Shown piece by piece: positions 37,702 to 47,672 of a stretch of 64,000 bases of DNA. Location of the stretch: contig JARGPR010000011.1 of assembly GCA_029210125.1 (NCBI GenBank), positions 23,968 through 87,967 of the forward strand, given 5' to 3'. The notes under the pieces were generated by a model, which was not told where the DNA came from, made no database searches, and saw only the letters and a program-made list of their open reading frames with translations. The position numbers were made by a program, and so were the translations under genes. How positions within the stretch are numbered: the first letter of the stretch is position 1; each line of letters begins with the position of its first letter. Source of the stretch: Pseudomonadales bacterium. GTDB lineage: Bacteria > Pseudomonadota > Gammaproteobacteria > Pseudomonadales > JAHRWD01.

Positions 37702-40371
37702 ATGACCCAGGAAATTGAGCAGCAGGATATTGATCCGCAGGAAACCAAAGAGTGGCTGGATGCACTTCATTCGGTTTTGCGCCATGAAGGCCCCGAGCGA
37801 GCATATTTTCTGTTAAAGCGGTTGGTGGATGATGCCAATCGTAAAGGCATGAAGTTACCCGCCTCTATTACCACGCCCTACGTTAATACGCTGTCGGTCA
37901 CGGAAGAGAAAAAAATACCGGGTGATCCTTATATGGATCGGCGTATCCGTTCATTGATTCGCTGGAATGCCTTGGCAATGGTGATGAGAACCAATATCGC
38001 TGACCCGGATCTAGGTGGTCATCTTTCCAGTTTTTCCTCCAGCGCCACCTTGTATGACATTGGCTTTAATTACTTTTTTCATGCGCCAACCGACCAGCAT
38101 GGTGGTGACCTGGTATTTATTCAGGGGCATTCTTCGCCAGGGATTTATGCGCGCTCTTTTCTTGAGGGCCGTCTGGATGAAAGAGACCTGGATCGCTTTA
38201 GAAGAGAGGTCAGTGATGGCCTTTCATCTTACCCACATCCCTGGTTGATGCCGGACTATTGGCAGTTCCCCACGGTTTCGATGGGGCTGGGGCCAATTCA
38301 GGCGATCTATCAGGCCCATGTGATGAAGTACATGGACAATCGAAATTTGCTCGATGCTGGTCAGCGCAAGGTATGGGCGTTTTTGGGTGATGGTGAAACC
38401 GATGAGCCAGAATCTTTAGGTGCAATCGCATTGGCTGGGCGCGAAAACCTCGATAACCTGATCTTTGTGGTGAATTGCAACTTACAACGCCTTGATGGCC
38501 CAGTACGTGGCAATGGAAAAATAATTCAGGAGCTTGAGGGGCAGTTTAAAGGGGCTGGGTGGAATGTCATTAAAGTGATTTGGGGGCGTCACTGGGATCC
38601 GTTGCTTGAGATGGATAGCAAGGGTTTGCTGCGAAAACGGATGATGGAGGTAGTGGACGGTGATATGCAAAACTATAAAACTAGAGGCGGTGCCTACACC
38701 CGGGAGCATTTTTTTGGTACAGATCCTGAACTGTTGAAACTGGTCGAGCACCTGTCCGATGATGATATTTATCGGCTTAATCGTGGCGGCCATGATCCCT
38801 TTAAGGTTTACGCCGCCTATGCAGAAGCTGCGAACCATAGTGGTCAGCCAACGGTAATTCTGGCGCAGACCGTGAAGGGTTATGGTTTCGGCTCAGCAGC
38901 TGAGGCACAGAATACGACCCATTCGGTTAAAAAATTAGATCTTGAAAGTCTCAAGGATTTTCGTGATCGATTTGCTATTCCGCTAAATGATGAAGAGTTG
39001 GAGAAGGTGCCTTTCTATAGACCGCCGCAAGATAGTCCGGAGATGCGATATATGCATCAACGCCGCCAGAAGTTAGGCGGGTACCTGCCCCAGCGTAGAT
39101 CAAAACTGGAGCCCCTTACTGTACCTTCGTTAGATGCGTTCGAGGCGGTGACGAAAGGCAGTGGTGAACGATCGATCTCAACCACGATGGCAATGGTGCG
39201 TATTTTTTCTGCACTGGTTAAAGATTCTAATGTCGGTAAACGGATCGTACCGATTGTAGCGGATGAAGCCCGCACCTTCGGTATGGAGGGCATGTTTAGG
39301 CAGTTGGGAATCTACTCAGCAGCGGGACAGCTGTACGAACCGGTCGATGCTGACCAGATGATGTTTTATAAAGAGACCAAGGATGGCCAGATTCTCCAGG
39401 AAGGTATCAATGAGGCGGGTGCATTTGCAGCCTGGATGGCGGCAGCCACCTCATACAGTCATCACAACGTACCGATGATTCCGTTTTACATTTTTTATTC
39501 CATGTTTGGTTTCCAGCGTATTGGCGATCTGGCATGGGCTGCCGGAGATATGCAGGCGCGAGGTTTTTTGATTGGCGGTACATCTGGTCGTACCACACTA
39601 AATGGCGAGGGTTTGCAGCATCAGGATGGACATAGCCATTTAGCGGCTGCAACCATTCCAAACTGCGTAGCCTATGACCCGACCTATAGTTACGAGTTGG
39701 CGGTCATTATTCAAAACGGCATGAAGCAGATGTATGAGCAGGACCATAACGGCTTCTATTACATCACGGTAATGAACGAAAATTACGTACAACCGGCTAT
39801 GCCCAGCGGCGCGGAAGAGGGCATTATCAAAGGTATGTATTTGCTGAAACCGTGGAACCCCGATGCGGATAAGAACTTGCGAGTTCACCTGCTCGGTTGC
39901 GGTGCAATCTTAAGAGAGGTAGAAGCCGCAGCGGAAATTCTGGAAGAACAGTTCGGTGTCAGCGCGAATGTATGGAGCGCAACCAGCTTTAATGAACTGC
40001 GACGCGACGGTATGAGTGTCGAAAGATGGAACCGGCTGCACCCGGATCAGCCACCCCGTAGTAGCTATGTTAGCGATTGCTTGAGTGGTGACGATTGCCC
40101 GGTCATTGCCGCTAGTGATTATATGCAGCAATACGCAGATCAAATCCGCGAATATATTCCCCAAAATTATACCGTGTTGGGTACCGATGGTTACGGTAGA
40201 AGTGATACTCGAGCGGCCCTGCGTAATTTCTTTGAAGTGGATCGTTACTATATCGCCCAGGCTGCGCTGGCAAGCCTGCATCAGCAGGGCCGAATCGATA
40301 TTAAAACACTGAAGGGTGCGATGTCTGACTGGGGTATTGATGCGGATAAGAACGATCCGGCGACTTTGTAA
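37702..40371 (+). CDS. aceE: Pyruvate dehydrogenase E1 component AceE (homodimeric)
   Basis: Thiamine-diphosphate enzyme that decarboxylates pyruvate and acetylates the lipoyl groups of AceF. About 889 residues, the usual size for the homodimeric E1. The ThDP motif runs from GDGETDEPESLG (residues 229 on) to NCNLQRLDGPVRGNG. Other family stretches are GHSSPGIYARSFLEGRL, PIVADEARTFGMEG and FYIFYSMFGFQRIGDL. I start at ATG 37702 because AGGTGA lies five bases upstream; GTG 37693 is an in-frame alternative that would overlap that site. aceF follows after 39 bases. Confidence 0.96.
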   Translation: MTQEIEQQDIDPQETKEWLDALHSVLRHEGPERAYFLLKRLVDDANRKGMKLPASITTPYVNTLSVTEEKKIPGDPYMDRRIRSLIRWNALAMVMRTNIADPDLGGHLSSFSSSATLYDIGFNYFFHAPTDQHGGDLVFIQGHSSPGIYARSFLEGRLDERDLDRFRREVSDGLSSYPHPWLMPDYWQFPTVSMGLGPIQAIYQAHVMKYMDNRNLLDAGQRKVWAFLGDGETDEPESLGAIALAGRENLDNLIFVVNCNLQRLDGPVRGNGKIIQELEGQFKGAGWNVIKVIWGRHWDPLLEMDSKGLLRKRMMEVVDGDMQNYKTRGGAYTREHFFGTDPELLKLVEHLSDDDIYRLNRGGHDPFKVYAAYAEAANHSGQPTVILAQTVKGYGFGSAAEAQNTTHSVKKLDLESLKDFRDRFAIPLNDEELEKVPFYRPPQDSPEMRYMHQRRQKLGGYLPQRRSKLEPLTVPSLDAFEAVTKGSGERSISTTMAMVRIFSALVKDSNVGKRIVPIVADEARTFGMEGMFRQLGIYSAAGQLYEPVDADQMMFYKETKDGQILQEGINEAGAFAAWMAAATSYSHHNVPMIPFYIFYSMFGFQRIGDLAWAAGDMQARGFLIGGTSGRTTLNGEGLQHQDGHSHLAAATIPNCVAYDPTYSYELAVIIQNGMKQMYEQDHNGFYYITVMNENYVQPAMPSGAEEGIIKGMYLLKPWNPDADKNLRVHLLGCGAILREVEAAAEILEEQFGVSANVWSATSFNELRRDGMSVERWNRLHPDQPPRSSYVSDCLSGDDCPVIAASDYMQQYADQIREYIPQNYTVLGTDGYGRSDTRAALRNFFEVDRYYIAQAALASLHQQGRIDIKTLKGAMSDWGIDADKNDPATL

Positions 40372-40410
40372 AATTCACAAGACTACTTAAATGGCGATAA
40401 GGAGATACTA

Positions 40411-41742
40411 ATGAGTTCACAGACGGTCCAGGTGCCTGACCTTGGTGGAGTGGATGAGGTAGAGGTCATTGAAATCAGCGTCGAAGTTGGACAGTCGATA
40501 TCGATGGATGAGCCTCTGATAGTGCTTGAATCAGACAAAGCTTCGATGGAAATTCCTGCACCTTTTGCCGGCGAAATCGAAGCGGTTTTGGTGTCGGTAG
40601 GAGATACTATTTCCGAAGGCCATGAAATTGTGGTGATGAAACAAACCGCAGAGGAACTGGATTCGGCTCCGAGGCAACAAGAGCTTGAACCCCAGGCTTC
40701 CGGAGATATAGAGAATACAGAGGATGTAGAGCGCACAGAGGATGACGTTAAACTTCAAGAACAAGAGCCTATTAAAGAATCTCCAACAGAACCAGTGCAG
40801 GAGTCTGTTGTAACACCAACGCCAGTCAGCGCTCAAGCTGAACAAACTGATGCCTCGATCCACGCAGGCCCGTCGGTACGCAAATTGGCAAGAGAGTGTG
40901 AGGTTGATCTTTCTCTTGTGAAGGGTTCAGGCCCTAAAGGACGAGTACTAAAAGATGACCTTAAAGCTTATATCGCTGCGCAGGTAAAAATTGCAGCCAG
41001 TGGGGGTGGCGTATTACCCCAGGCCAACGAAGTTGATTTTTCCCGTTTTGGTGAAGTTGAAGAGATGGCGGTTACACGAATAGGGAGAAAAACCGCTGAG
41101 AACCTCCACGCCAGCTGGTTAACTATTCCACACGTAACCCAGTTTGATGAAGCCGATATCACTGATTTAGAGGAATTCCGTAAACAACAAAAACAGTTGA
41201 AAGATGCCCCCGCCAACCTGACACCGCTACCCTTTATTTTGAAAGCGGTGGCCCACGCATTACAACAATATCCATTATTTAAATCATCTCTCAAACCTGG
41301 TGGCGAGCAGCTGGTCATGAAATCGTATTGCCACATTGGAATGGCGGTGGATACGCCTGCTGGATTGATGGTACCGGTGATTCGAGATGTCGATAAAAAA
41401 TCAGTTTGGCAGCTTGCGATTGAAACCGCTGAAATAGGAGAACAGGCACGCACCAAAAAACTCAGACCCGATCAAATGCAGGGTGGTTGCTTTACTGTTT
41501 CTAGTCTTGGGAACCTTGGTGGACAAGGGTTTACGCCTATTATTAATGCGCCGGAAGTGGCCATTTTGGGTGTCTCTTCAATGCAGGTTAAACCTGTATT
41601 TGATGGGGAGCAGTTCATCCCACGAAAAATGTTACCGGTCGCACTCTCCTATGATCATCGCGTCATTAATGGTGCAGATGGCGGGCGTTTCTGCGGGCTG
41701 GTTTGTGCAGCACTTAATGATCTACGCTTACTTTTGATGTGA
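40411..41742 (+). CDS. aceF: Dihydrolipoyl acetyltransferase AceF (E2), single lipoyl domain
   Basis: Core of the pyruvate dehydrogenase complex. 443 residues: one lipoyl domain with Lys43 in [16 protein letters not shown]; a Glu/Gln/Pro-rich linker (about 85-148); an E1/E3-binding domain ([20 protein letters not shown]); and the catalytic acetyltransferase domain with His416 in [13 protein letters not shown]. coli AceF has three lipoyl domains and Pseudomonas two, so this is a compact form. GGAG precedes the ATG. The E3 gene (lpd) is not in the window. Confidence 0.95.
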   Translation: MSSQTVQVPDLGGVDEVEVIEISVEVGQSISMDEPLIVLESDKASMEIPAPFAGEIEAVLVSVGDTISEGHEIVVMKQTAEELDSAPRQQELEPQASGDIENTEDVERTEDDVKLQEQEPIKESPTEPVQESVVTPTPVSAQAEQTDASIHAGPSVRKLARECEVDLSLVKGSGPKGRVLKDDLKAYIAAQVKIAASGGGVLPQANEVDFSRFGEVEEMAVTRIGRKTAENLHASWLTIPHVTQFDEADITDLEEFRKQQKQLKDAPANLTPLPFILKAVAHALQQYPLFKSSLKPGGEQLVMKSYCHIGMAVDTPAGLMVPVIRDVDKKSVWQLAIETAEIGEQARTKKLRPDQMQGGCFTVSSLGNLGGQGFTPIINAPEVAILGVSSMQVKPVFDGEQFIPRKMLPVALSYDHRVINGADGGRFCGLVCAALNDLRLLLM

Positions 41743-41965
41743 TTTTTTAGTTCAAAAAACTATCAAAAAATTAGAAATAGTCTACGCTTTTTATTAGCTG
41801 CATCCGATAACTATCGATGACGATGGACGATAAGAACGGACGATCGGAATGGAAAATTCAATTCAGATTTATCCGGCTTATTTTGGTTTGAGATTAATTT
41901 ATTGTTGTACGGGTGCTCAATAAAAATATAGCTATTAGGCTAAATAGCTATGGCAGAGACCTTTT

Positions 41966-44023
41966 ATGAAGAGCATATTGTATTTTTCTACCGCATTTAT
42001 GAATCGCATGAGTTACGCCTATAAATTCGGTGTGGTCAGCATCCTATTTTTTCTTGCGTTGAGTGGCGTTAGCTATCAGCTGTTTGTTGAAATGAACAAG
42101 GAGATCACCCACACCAAAAATGAGTTGGCGGGCCTTGAACTATTGGAAACCCAGATAGAGATGAGGAAGGCGCTGGGCCATTATATAAGTTCTGTTTGGG
42201 CGATTGATCAAGCTCGCCCAGTAACGATGGAAACACCTGAATCATTAGTGGATTCTTTTCGTCGGGATATTGGGATCAGCAATCAGGCTATTGAAAATAC
42301 GATCGAAAAAAGTCGTGATTTTGTTTCTATAGCGGGCCATAAATCTGCAGAGCAGTTGGAAAAATTGAGCGACCTATGGAAGACAAGCGCTCAATTAAAC
42401 CCTGTGGGAGATGCGGTCACTAACATTAATTATACACGCGAGCGTGAGCTAATAGGCTTGAGTAATCGCGTAATACGTTCTGCCTCAATGGGTGCTTCTT
42501 TGGCACAGGACTCAGACCCCCAAATATTTTTGCTTGCGGAATTAATTACCAAGTCACTGCCTGAACTGGTGGTCTCTTTAGAGGAACTTCGTGGCACCAG
42601 TATGGCGGCGCTAGCCCTTGGCAGTCGAACAACTACGGATGTTATTACTGGGCTCGAAACTGGATTGGATGTCATTATGAATGACACCTCAGCGTTCACG
42701 AGTATGGCTGACAGTATTATGGATTTAGGTCAACTTGACCCTTCAATCGTAAACCAGATTAAAAAAGTATCCACGATGTATAGCGACCTGGGTCCATATA
42801 TTGAGGACAACCTCATTGTAGGAATGGGCACCCCTTTGAGTCCCGAAGATTTCGACACGAAGATGACGGCAAATATTGATGAAATCTATCAGTTAATTGA
42901 TGTCATCATTCCTGTGGTAAAGGTTGATTTGGAAGCTAGGCTTTCTGCCAGAAATAGCTCTATATTTATGTTGGCAGCGGCGCTAGCGTTGGTAGTGGTG
43001 CTGGTGGCTTACTTGTATGCAGGTTTTTTTGTATCGGTAAAAGCGACCGTGGGTCAGATCTACGACGCTGCGCACAAAATGGCTGAAGGTGATATGACGG
43101 TTCATGTAGATGTGCAGAGCAACGATGAGATGGGTGACCTTAGTGTTGAATTTAACAAAATGGCTGAAAACGTACATAAACTGATTCAGGGTGTGCGCGA
43201 AACTACACAGCAGGTGACATCCCAGTCCGACCAGGTTGAAAAGATTGCAAGTAGAAGCAGCGAAGATGTTTCCAAGCAATTGTTGCAGACTGAGCAGGTT
43301 GCTACGGCAATGAACGAAATGACTGCAACCGTTCAGGAAGTAGCTCGTAATTCGGTTGGTGCAGCGAACACTGCAAAACTGGCTCATAAAGAAGCAGACG
43401 ACGGTAAACAACTGGTTATCTCGACATTGGGTATGATTGATCAATTATCCGGTGAAATTAACACATCGGTTGAGGTGATTAACTGTCTGGTTGAGGACAG
43501 TAACAATATCAGCCAGGTGCTGGATGTGATTAAAAGTATCGCGGAGCAGACCAATTTACTGGCATTAAACGCAGCTATTGAAGCGGCCCGGGCGGGCGAG
43601 CATGGACGAGGTTTTGCCGTGGTAGCCGATGAGGTGAGAACACTGGCCCAGAAAACCCAGGAATCTACTACTGAAATTGAATCGATGATTAGTCGACTAC
43701 AATCCGGTGTTGATAACGCGGTTTCGACAATGGGCTCCAGCCGAGATATGGCTTCAAATACCGTTGAAGAATCCAATAAAGTGGGTGAAGCACTGAATCA
43801 TATTGTTTCAGCGGTTACCGATATAATGGCTATGAACCAGCAGATTGCTACCGCTTCAGAGGAACAAAGTAGTGTTGCGAATGAGATTGATCGGAATATC
43901 GTATCGATTAATACCTTTGGTGAACAGACTTCCAGAGGTGCTACTGAAACCGTTGATGCAAGTCGCGAGATGTCAGAGCTAACCGGCAAACTGGATTCAA
44001 TGGTGAGTGCGTTTAAGGTGTGA
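41966..44023 (+). CDS. Methyl-accepting chemotaxis protein (orphan receptor)
   Basis: A 685-residue chemoreceptor. Transmembrane segment 1 at about 20-40, a ~290-residue helical periplasmic sensor, transmembrane segment 2 at about 332-354, HAMP (about 355-408), then the signalling hairpin with the canonical tip [20 protein letters not shown] followed by [19 protein letters not shown]. The tip is the standard type and differs from that of PilJ in this window, so it probably serves a flagellar-type Che array encoded elsewhere. The ligand is unknown. It is preceded by 223 bases and followed by a terminator, so it is monocistronic. Confidence 0.92.
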   Translation: MKSILYFSTAFMNRMSYAYKFGVVSILFFLALSGVSYQLFVEMNKEITHTKNELAGLELLETQIEMRKALGHYISSVWAIDQARPVTMETPESLVDSFRRDIGISNQAIENTIEKSRDFVSIAGHKSAEQLEKLSDLWKTSAQLNPVGDAVTNINYTRERELIGLSNRVIRSASMGASLAQDSDPQIFLLAELITKSLPELVVSLEELRGTSMAALALGSRTTTDVITGLETGLDVIMNDTSAFTSMADSIMDLGQLDPSIVNQIKKVSTMYSDLGPYIEDNLIVGMGTPLSPEDFDTKMTANIDEIYQLIDVIIPVVKVDLEARLSARNSSIFMLAAALALVVVLVAYLYAGFFVSVKATVGQIYDAAHKMAEGDMTVHVDVQSNDEMGDLSVEFNKMAENVHKLIQGVRETTQQVTSQSDQVEKIASRSSEDVSKQLLQTEQVATAMNEMTATVQEVARNSVGAANTAKLAHKEADDGKQLVISTLGMIDQLSGEINTSVEVINCLVEDSNNISQVLDVIKSIAEQTNLLALNAAIEAARAGEHGRGFAVVADEVRTLAQKTQESTTEIESMISRLQSGVDNAVSTMGSSRDMASNTVEESNKVGEALNHIVSAVTDIMAMNQQIATASEEQSSVANEIDRNIVSINTFGEQTSRGATETVDASREMSELTGKLDSMVSAFKV

Positions 44024-44050
44024 GTTTTAACCAACAGCTTAGCTTTACTA

Positions 44051-44087
44051 AAAACCAGATCATCGGGAACGGCGATCTGGTTTTTTT
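44051..44087. terminator. Bidirectional terminator between the MCP and the RIO kinase genes
   Basis: Stem AAAACCAGATC (44051-44061) and GATCTGGTTTT (44074-44084), followed by further Ts to 44087. The A-run on the left arm serves as a T-run for the converging minus-strand gene, so it can stop both transcripts. Confidence 0.85.
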
Positions 44088-44105
44088 ATGGGTGGGATTT
44101 ACTTT

Positions 44106-44969
44106 TTAATCATCTGCATCTGCATCGGCCTCACGAACGCGCTCCAGACGTTCCTGCTCTTCCTGGAATGCAGCTTTAATCTCTTCGAGCACGCTGTCTA
44201 CATCCGCCGCTTCGGTATCATCTTCATACAGACCGCTGAGTTCGGTATCGGGCTTCAATTCACCGTTTTCATAAAGCCCCCAAATTTCCTTGGCGTATTG
44301 AGTGTCGAGCAGTTGTGGCGCAAACAGCCCGTAATAGTTGCGCATATTATTTACATCGCGGGCCAGCATTGATTCGGCGTGATTATTTGCTGCGGCATCT
44401 ACGGCCTGCGGCATGTCGATAATGACGGGTCCGTAATCATCGACCAGCACGTTAAATTCAGACAGGTCACCGTGCACAATACCAACACATAACATCTGAA
44501 CAATGTATTGCATCATCAGTGCGTGATCCTCCAATGCTTGCTCGGCGGACATCGATACATCATTAAGGCGTGGTGCGACCTGACCTTCATCATCGGTGAT
44601 CAGCTCCATCAGCAATACACCGTCGAAACAGCCATAGGGTTGCGGGACTCGGACACCGGCGTGGCTTACTTTGTAAAGCGCGTCTACCTCGGCGTTTTGC
44701 CAGGTTTCTTCTTGCTGTTTGCGACCAAATTTTGAACCCTTCTCCATCGCCCGTGCGCGGCGGCTATTGCGAACCTTTCGGCCTTCCTGATAGTTCACCG
44801 CTTTTTTGAAACTACGTTTGGCGGCATCTTTATAGACTTTGGCGCAGCGAGTTTCTGACCCGCAACGTACGACATAAACCGTAGCCTCTTTGCCGCTCAT
44901 TAGTTGACGCAATACTTCGTCGATCAGCCCGTCGCTGATTAGAGGTTGGAGTCGTTTGGGTGTTTTCAT
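44106..44969 (-). CDS. RIO1-type atypical serine kinase
   Basis: A 287-residue bacterial member of the RIO kinase family. Seen: the phosphate-binding loop region LMSGKEATVYVV, the ATP-binding Lys in RCAKVYKD, the catalytic loop GIVHGDLSEFNVLV, and the metal-binding IIDMPQAVD (RIO-type, in place of DFG). RKVRNSRRARAMEKGSKFGR is the flexible RIO1 loop. The C-terminal ~50 residues are very acidic. Bacterial RIO kinases have no settled substrate; in archaea and eukaryotes they act in small-subunit ribosome maturation. The gene is divergent from yajQ and convergent with the MCP gene. Confidence 0.88.
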   Translation of the reverse strand: MKTPKRLQPLISDGLIDEVLRQLMSGKEATVYVVRCGSETRCAKVYKDAAKRSFKKAVNYQEGRKVRNSRRARAMEKGSKFGRKQQEETWQNAEVDALYKVSHAGVRVPQPYGCFDGVLLMELITDDEGQVAPRLNDVSMSAEQALEDHALMMQYIVQMLCVGIVHGDLSEFNVLVDDYGPVIIDMPQAVDAAANNHAESMLARDVNNMRNYYGLFAPQLLDTQYAKEIWGLYENGELKPDTELSGLYEDDTEAADVDSVLEEIKAAFQEEQERLERVREADADADD

Positions 44970-45136
44970 ACCGCTTGAATACTTTGTTTCTCGTAAATAG
45001 GTGGATTAGTTGGCTTCGAGCCAAAACCCCACCATGATGGTGGTTCACAGACAGTTTTTCAATTGCCTTCTTCATTGTTAGAATCCGCGCAGGTTCATTG
45101 CCAATAAAAAATCGCCAACAGAATAGGAGCATCACT

Positions 45137-45619
45137 ATGCCAACCTTCGATACCGTATCTGAAGTGGATAATCATGAAGCACGCAACGCAGTAGATCAGG
45201 CCAACCGAGAGCTGAGCACTCGTTTTGACTTTAAAGGGGTCGATGCCAGCTTTGAGCTAAATGATATGGAAGTACTGATTGCGGCGGAGGCTGAGTTCCA
45301 GCTACAGCAGATGCTCGACATACTTAAAGGAAAATTGGTCGCCCGGAAAATAGATGTAGGCTGTCTGGATCTTGATGATCCCTATCCACTGGGTAAACAG
45401 ATGAAACAGAAAGCTACCCTACGTCAGGGTGTGGATACTGATTCAGCCCGCAAGATTGTCAAGGCGTTGAAGGGTTCAAAATTGAAAGTGCAGGCCGCTA
45501 TTCAGGGTGACAAAGTCAGGGTCACCGGTAAAAAACGTGATGACCTCCAGCAAGCGATGCAGTTGCTACGGGAACAGGAATTGGATGTGCCATTACAGTT
45601 TAATAACTTTAGGGATTAG
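45137..45619 (+). CDS. yajQ: YajQ family nucleotide-binding protein
   Basis: A 160-residue cytoplasmic protein of the UPF0234/YajQ family (two ferredoxin-like folds). MPTFDTVSEVDNHEARNAVD, STRFDFKGVDASFEL, the segment from DVGCLDLDDPYPLGKQMKQK and KVRVTGKKRDDLQQAM are near-diagnostic. YajQ proteins bind tRNA or GTP in E. coli, and the Xanthomonas homologue binds cyclic di-GMP. I chose ATG 45137 because AGGAG lies seven bases upstream; the frame is open back to a TTG at 45098. Confidence 0.94.
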   Translation: MPTFDTVSEVDNHEARNAVDQANRELSTRFDFKGVDASFELNDMEVLIAAEAEFQLQQMLDILKGKLVARKIDVGCLDLDDPYPLGKQMKQKATLRQGVDTDSARKIVKALKGSKLKVQAAIQGDKVRVTGKKRDDLQQAMQLLREQELDVPLQFNNFRD

Positions 45620-45642
45620 CCGAGATTAACTTGGCATCGGCT
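45618..45642. terminator. Weak hairpin between yajQ and the ABC permease gene
   Basis: Arms AGCCGA (45618-45623) and TCGGCT (45637-45642), overlapping the yajQ stop, in the short gap between converging genes. The stem is short and flanking T-runs are minimal. Confidence 0.3.
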
Positions 45643-45668
45643 TTAGATGGATGAATGACTGTACCGAT

Positions 45669-46703
45669 TTAATTTCTATTCCAGCGAAACAAAACCGCAG
45701 CCAGGCTCAAAAAGAACAGCGTCATCGCCGACAATATCCAGATTTCCGTGGTGAGCTGTCCAAGCTCGGTACCGTTGATCATGATCTCCCTTGCCGCAGT
45801 TACCATATGGGTCAGGGGTAACCAGTCGGCGAGATGTTTCATCGCCGGGTGAGCACCTTCAAGTGAAAACCATACACCGGACAGAAACATCATGGGCCAG
45901 CTCAACGCATTAAGAAGACCCCCTGCCAATTCTTCGCTATCGGTGCGGCTGGCGGCCAATAGGCCGATTGAAATCAAACACATTGAACCCAGTGTTGCGA
46001 TGAACAGCAGATCGATATAAGAGCCAAGCATCATAAAATCGAGAAAAATATCGCAGCCAATAAATATAATAATGGCGATACCCACTACGATAATTAATCG
46101 CGATGCGACCTGCGCAGTCAGGAACTGAAAAGCGTTTACCGGGGTGGCCTGTAGTCTCTTGAGGACACCATTTTTTCGGTACCGAACAATTACGTAACCA
46201 ACCCCGAATAAGCCCCCAAACATAATATTCATACCCAGTATGCCAGGGATTACCCAGTCGATATAACGCACCGCTTTGCCGGTGACGGGTTGTTTTAAGG
46301 TGGTACTGATACCGGCGTCGAGTAGTAGTTGTTCGAGAAATACACCCTGGCGTGAGTTGGTATTGATCCAGTATCGCGGTGCGGTCTTAAGCTCAATCAT
46401 CAAATCAATTTGGTGATGTTTGACACGGGTGATACCGGTTTTCAGATCAGCGAAAGGGATCCATTGAATGTGTGGGTGCTTAAGCGGGTAGCTGACAGGG
46501 TCGTGAGCTGGTTTAGTGGTTTCGCTGTTTGTGATCGCCGGTTCCAGGTATCCCACTTTAAAAAGTGGTTTGTTGTCATCGGAAAAGGCAAAAACAAACC
46601 CGATGATCATCAATAAAGGAAAAACCAGATTCCAGGAAAGGGAGGCTTTGTCACGGATGAATTCACGGTTTCTAGCCTGGAATAGGGAGAGGGTTTTTTT
46701 CAT
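45669..46703 (-). CDS. ABC-2 type transporter permease
   Basis: A 344-residue membrane subunit. An N-terminal membrane segment (about 24-42) is followed by a ~120-residue extracytoplasmic part, then five or six more segments from about residue 155, the standard ABC-2 export layout. GVGYVIVRYRKNGVLKRLQATPV and WPMMFLSGVWFSLEGAHPAMK match the family. The partner ATPase gene ends 27 bases upstream in the same direction. The substrate is not evident (lipid, polysaccharide or drug are all possible). A tail of Arg and Asn ends the protein. Confidence 0.88.
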   Translation of the reverse strand: MKKTLSLFQARNREFIRDKASLSWNLVFPLLMIIGFVFAFSDDNKPLFKVGYLEPAITNSETTKPAHDPVSYPLKHPHIQWIPFADLKTGITRVKHHQIDLMIELKTAPRYWINTNSRQGVFLEQLLLDAGISTTLKQPVTGKAVRYIDWVIPGILGMNIMFGGLFGVGYVIVRYRKNGVLKRLQATPVNAFQFLTAQVASRLIIVVGIAIIIFIGCDIFLDFMMLGSYIDLLFIATLGSMCLISIGLLAASRTDSEELAGGLLNALSWPMMFLSGVWFSLEGAHPAMKHLADWLPLTHMVTAAREIMINGTELGQLTTEIWILSAMTLFFLSLAAVLFRWNRN

Positions 46704-46730
46704 GTTGTGCTCTTGATATGCGGCGATAGG

Positions 46731-47633
46731 TTACAGGGCTTCTTGCAGAGTTTCGCGAAGTTGGCTACCGGTTAATTTTAAAAATAGATCTTCAAGTGTA
46801 CGGTTGCGGATTCGTAAAGAAGAGAGGTTTACCCCTGCTTCAATCAGTTTGGATAGCGTTTGCTCCAGTCGATCGGTTTCTATCTGGATTTGATCGTTGA
46901 TCTGTTGGACCGATACTGCAATACCGCTGGGTAGCCTGCTAATTTCGGTATCATCAAGTTGTATGCAGATGGTGTCAAAGTGGCGGCCAAGTAGCTGCTG
47001 AGGGCTACCTTGCTCGATAATGTTCCCCTGATCAACAATCACCAGATGATCGCAGAGCGCCTCGGCTTCATCCATATAATGGGTGGTCAATACGATGGTT
47101 TTGCCCTGCTGTTTGATCGATTCAATCAGTTGCCAAAAATGGCGTCGCGCCTGTGGGTCCAGCCCGGTAGTAGGTTCATCGAGGAATAGAATCTGCGGAT
47201 CGTTAATCAGAGCCAGTGCCAATAATAGTCGTTGGCGCTGGCCACCGGATAATTTGGTGGCGTACTGATCGAGAAAGCTATCAAGGTTGCATTGCCGGGC
47301 TAGTTGTTCGATCGGCAGAGTTTTTTCGTAGAAGCTGGTGAATAGCTTGAGTATTTCACGGACCGTTACGAAATCCATCAACGCGGTGGATTGAAATTGA
47401 ATCCCCGCTTCCTGGCTGAACTGGTTATCGATCAACTTACCTTTGTAAAAGATTTCGCCTGAACTCGGTTTAGTAATCCCCTCAATCATTTCAATAGTGG
47501 TGGTTTTACCGGCTCCGTTCGGACCCAGCAGTCCAAAGCAGATACCCGCAGGTATTTTGAACGAGATGCCATCGACCGCCTTCAGGTTGCCGTAGGTTTT
47601 TGAGAGGTTTCTGATCTCAAGTATGGTTTGCAT
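46731..47633 (-). CDS. ABC transporter ATP-binding protein (DrrA/CcmA-like)
   Basis: ATPase partner of the downstream ABC-2 permease. Walker A GLLGPNGAGKTTTIEM, Q-loop QFQSTALMDFVTV, signature LSGGQRQRLLLALAL, Walker B ILFLDEPTTGLDP, and switch His in VLTTHYMDEAEAL. The C-terminal extension (about 215-300) is typical of export ATPases of this class. I place the start at ATG 47633, with AGGA eight bases upstream; a GTG at 47657 would add eight residues. Confidence 0.93.
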   Translation of the reverse strand: MQTILEIRNLSKTYGNLKAVDGISFKIPAGICFGLLGPNGAGKTTTIEMIEGITKPSSGEIFYKGKLIDNQFSQEAGIQFQSTALMDFVTVREILKLFTSFYEKTLPIEQLARQCNLDSFLDQYATKLSGGQRQRLLLALALINDPQILFLDEPTTGLDPQARRHFWQLIESIKQQGKTIVLTTHYMDEAEALCDHLVIVDQGNIIEQGSPQQLLGRHFDTICIQLDDTEISRLPSGIAVSVQQINDQIQIETDRLEQTLSKLIEAGVNLSSLRIRNRTLEDLFLKLTGSQLRETLQEAL

Positions 47634-47672
47634 TGCGGTATCCTGATGAATTTTCACTATTGTAATCGAGAT

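Noticed and set aside
41819..41844. Three GACGAT hexamers upstream of the orphan chemoreceptor
   Set aside because: Unequal spacing (7 and 13 bases) and short units; within chance for this composition, so not reported as a regulatory array.
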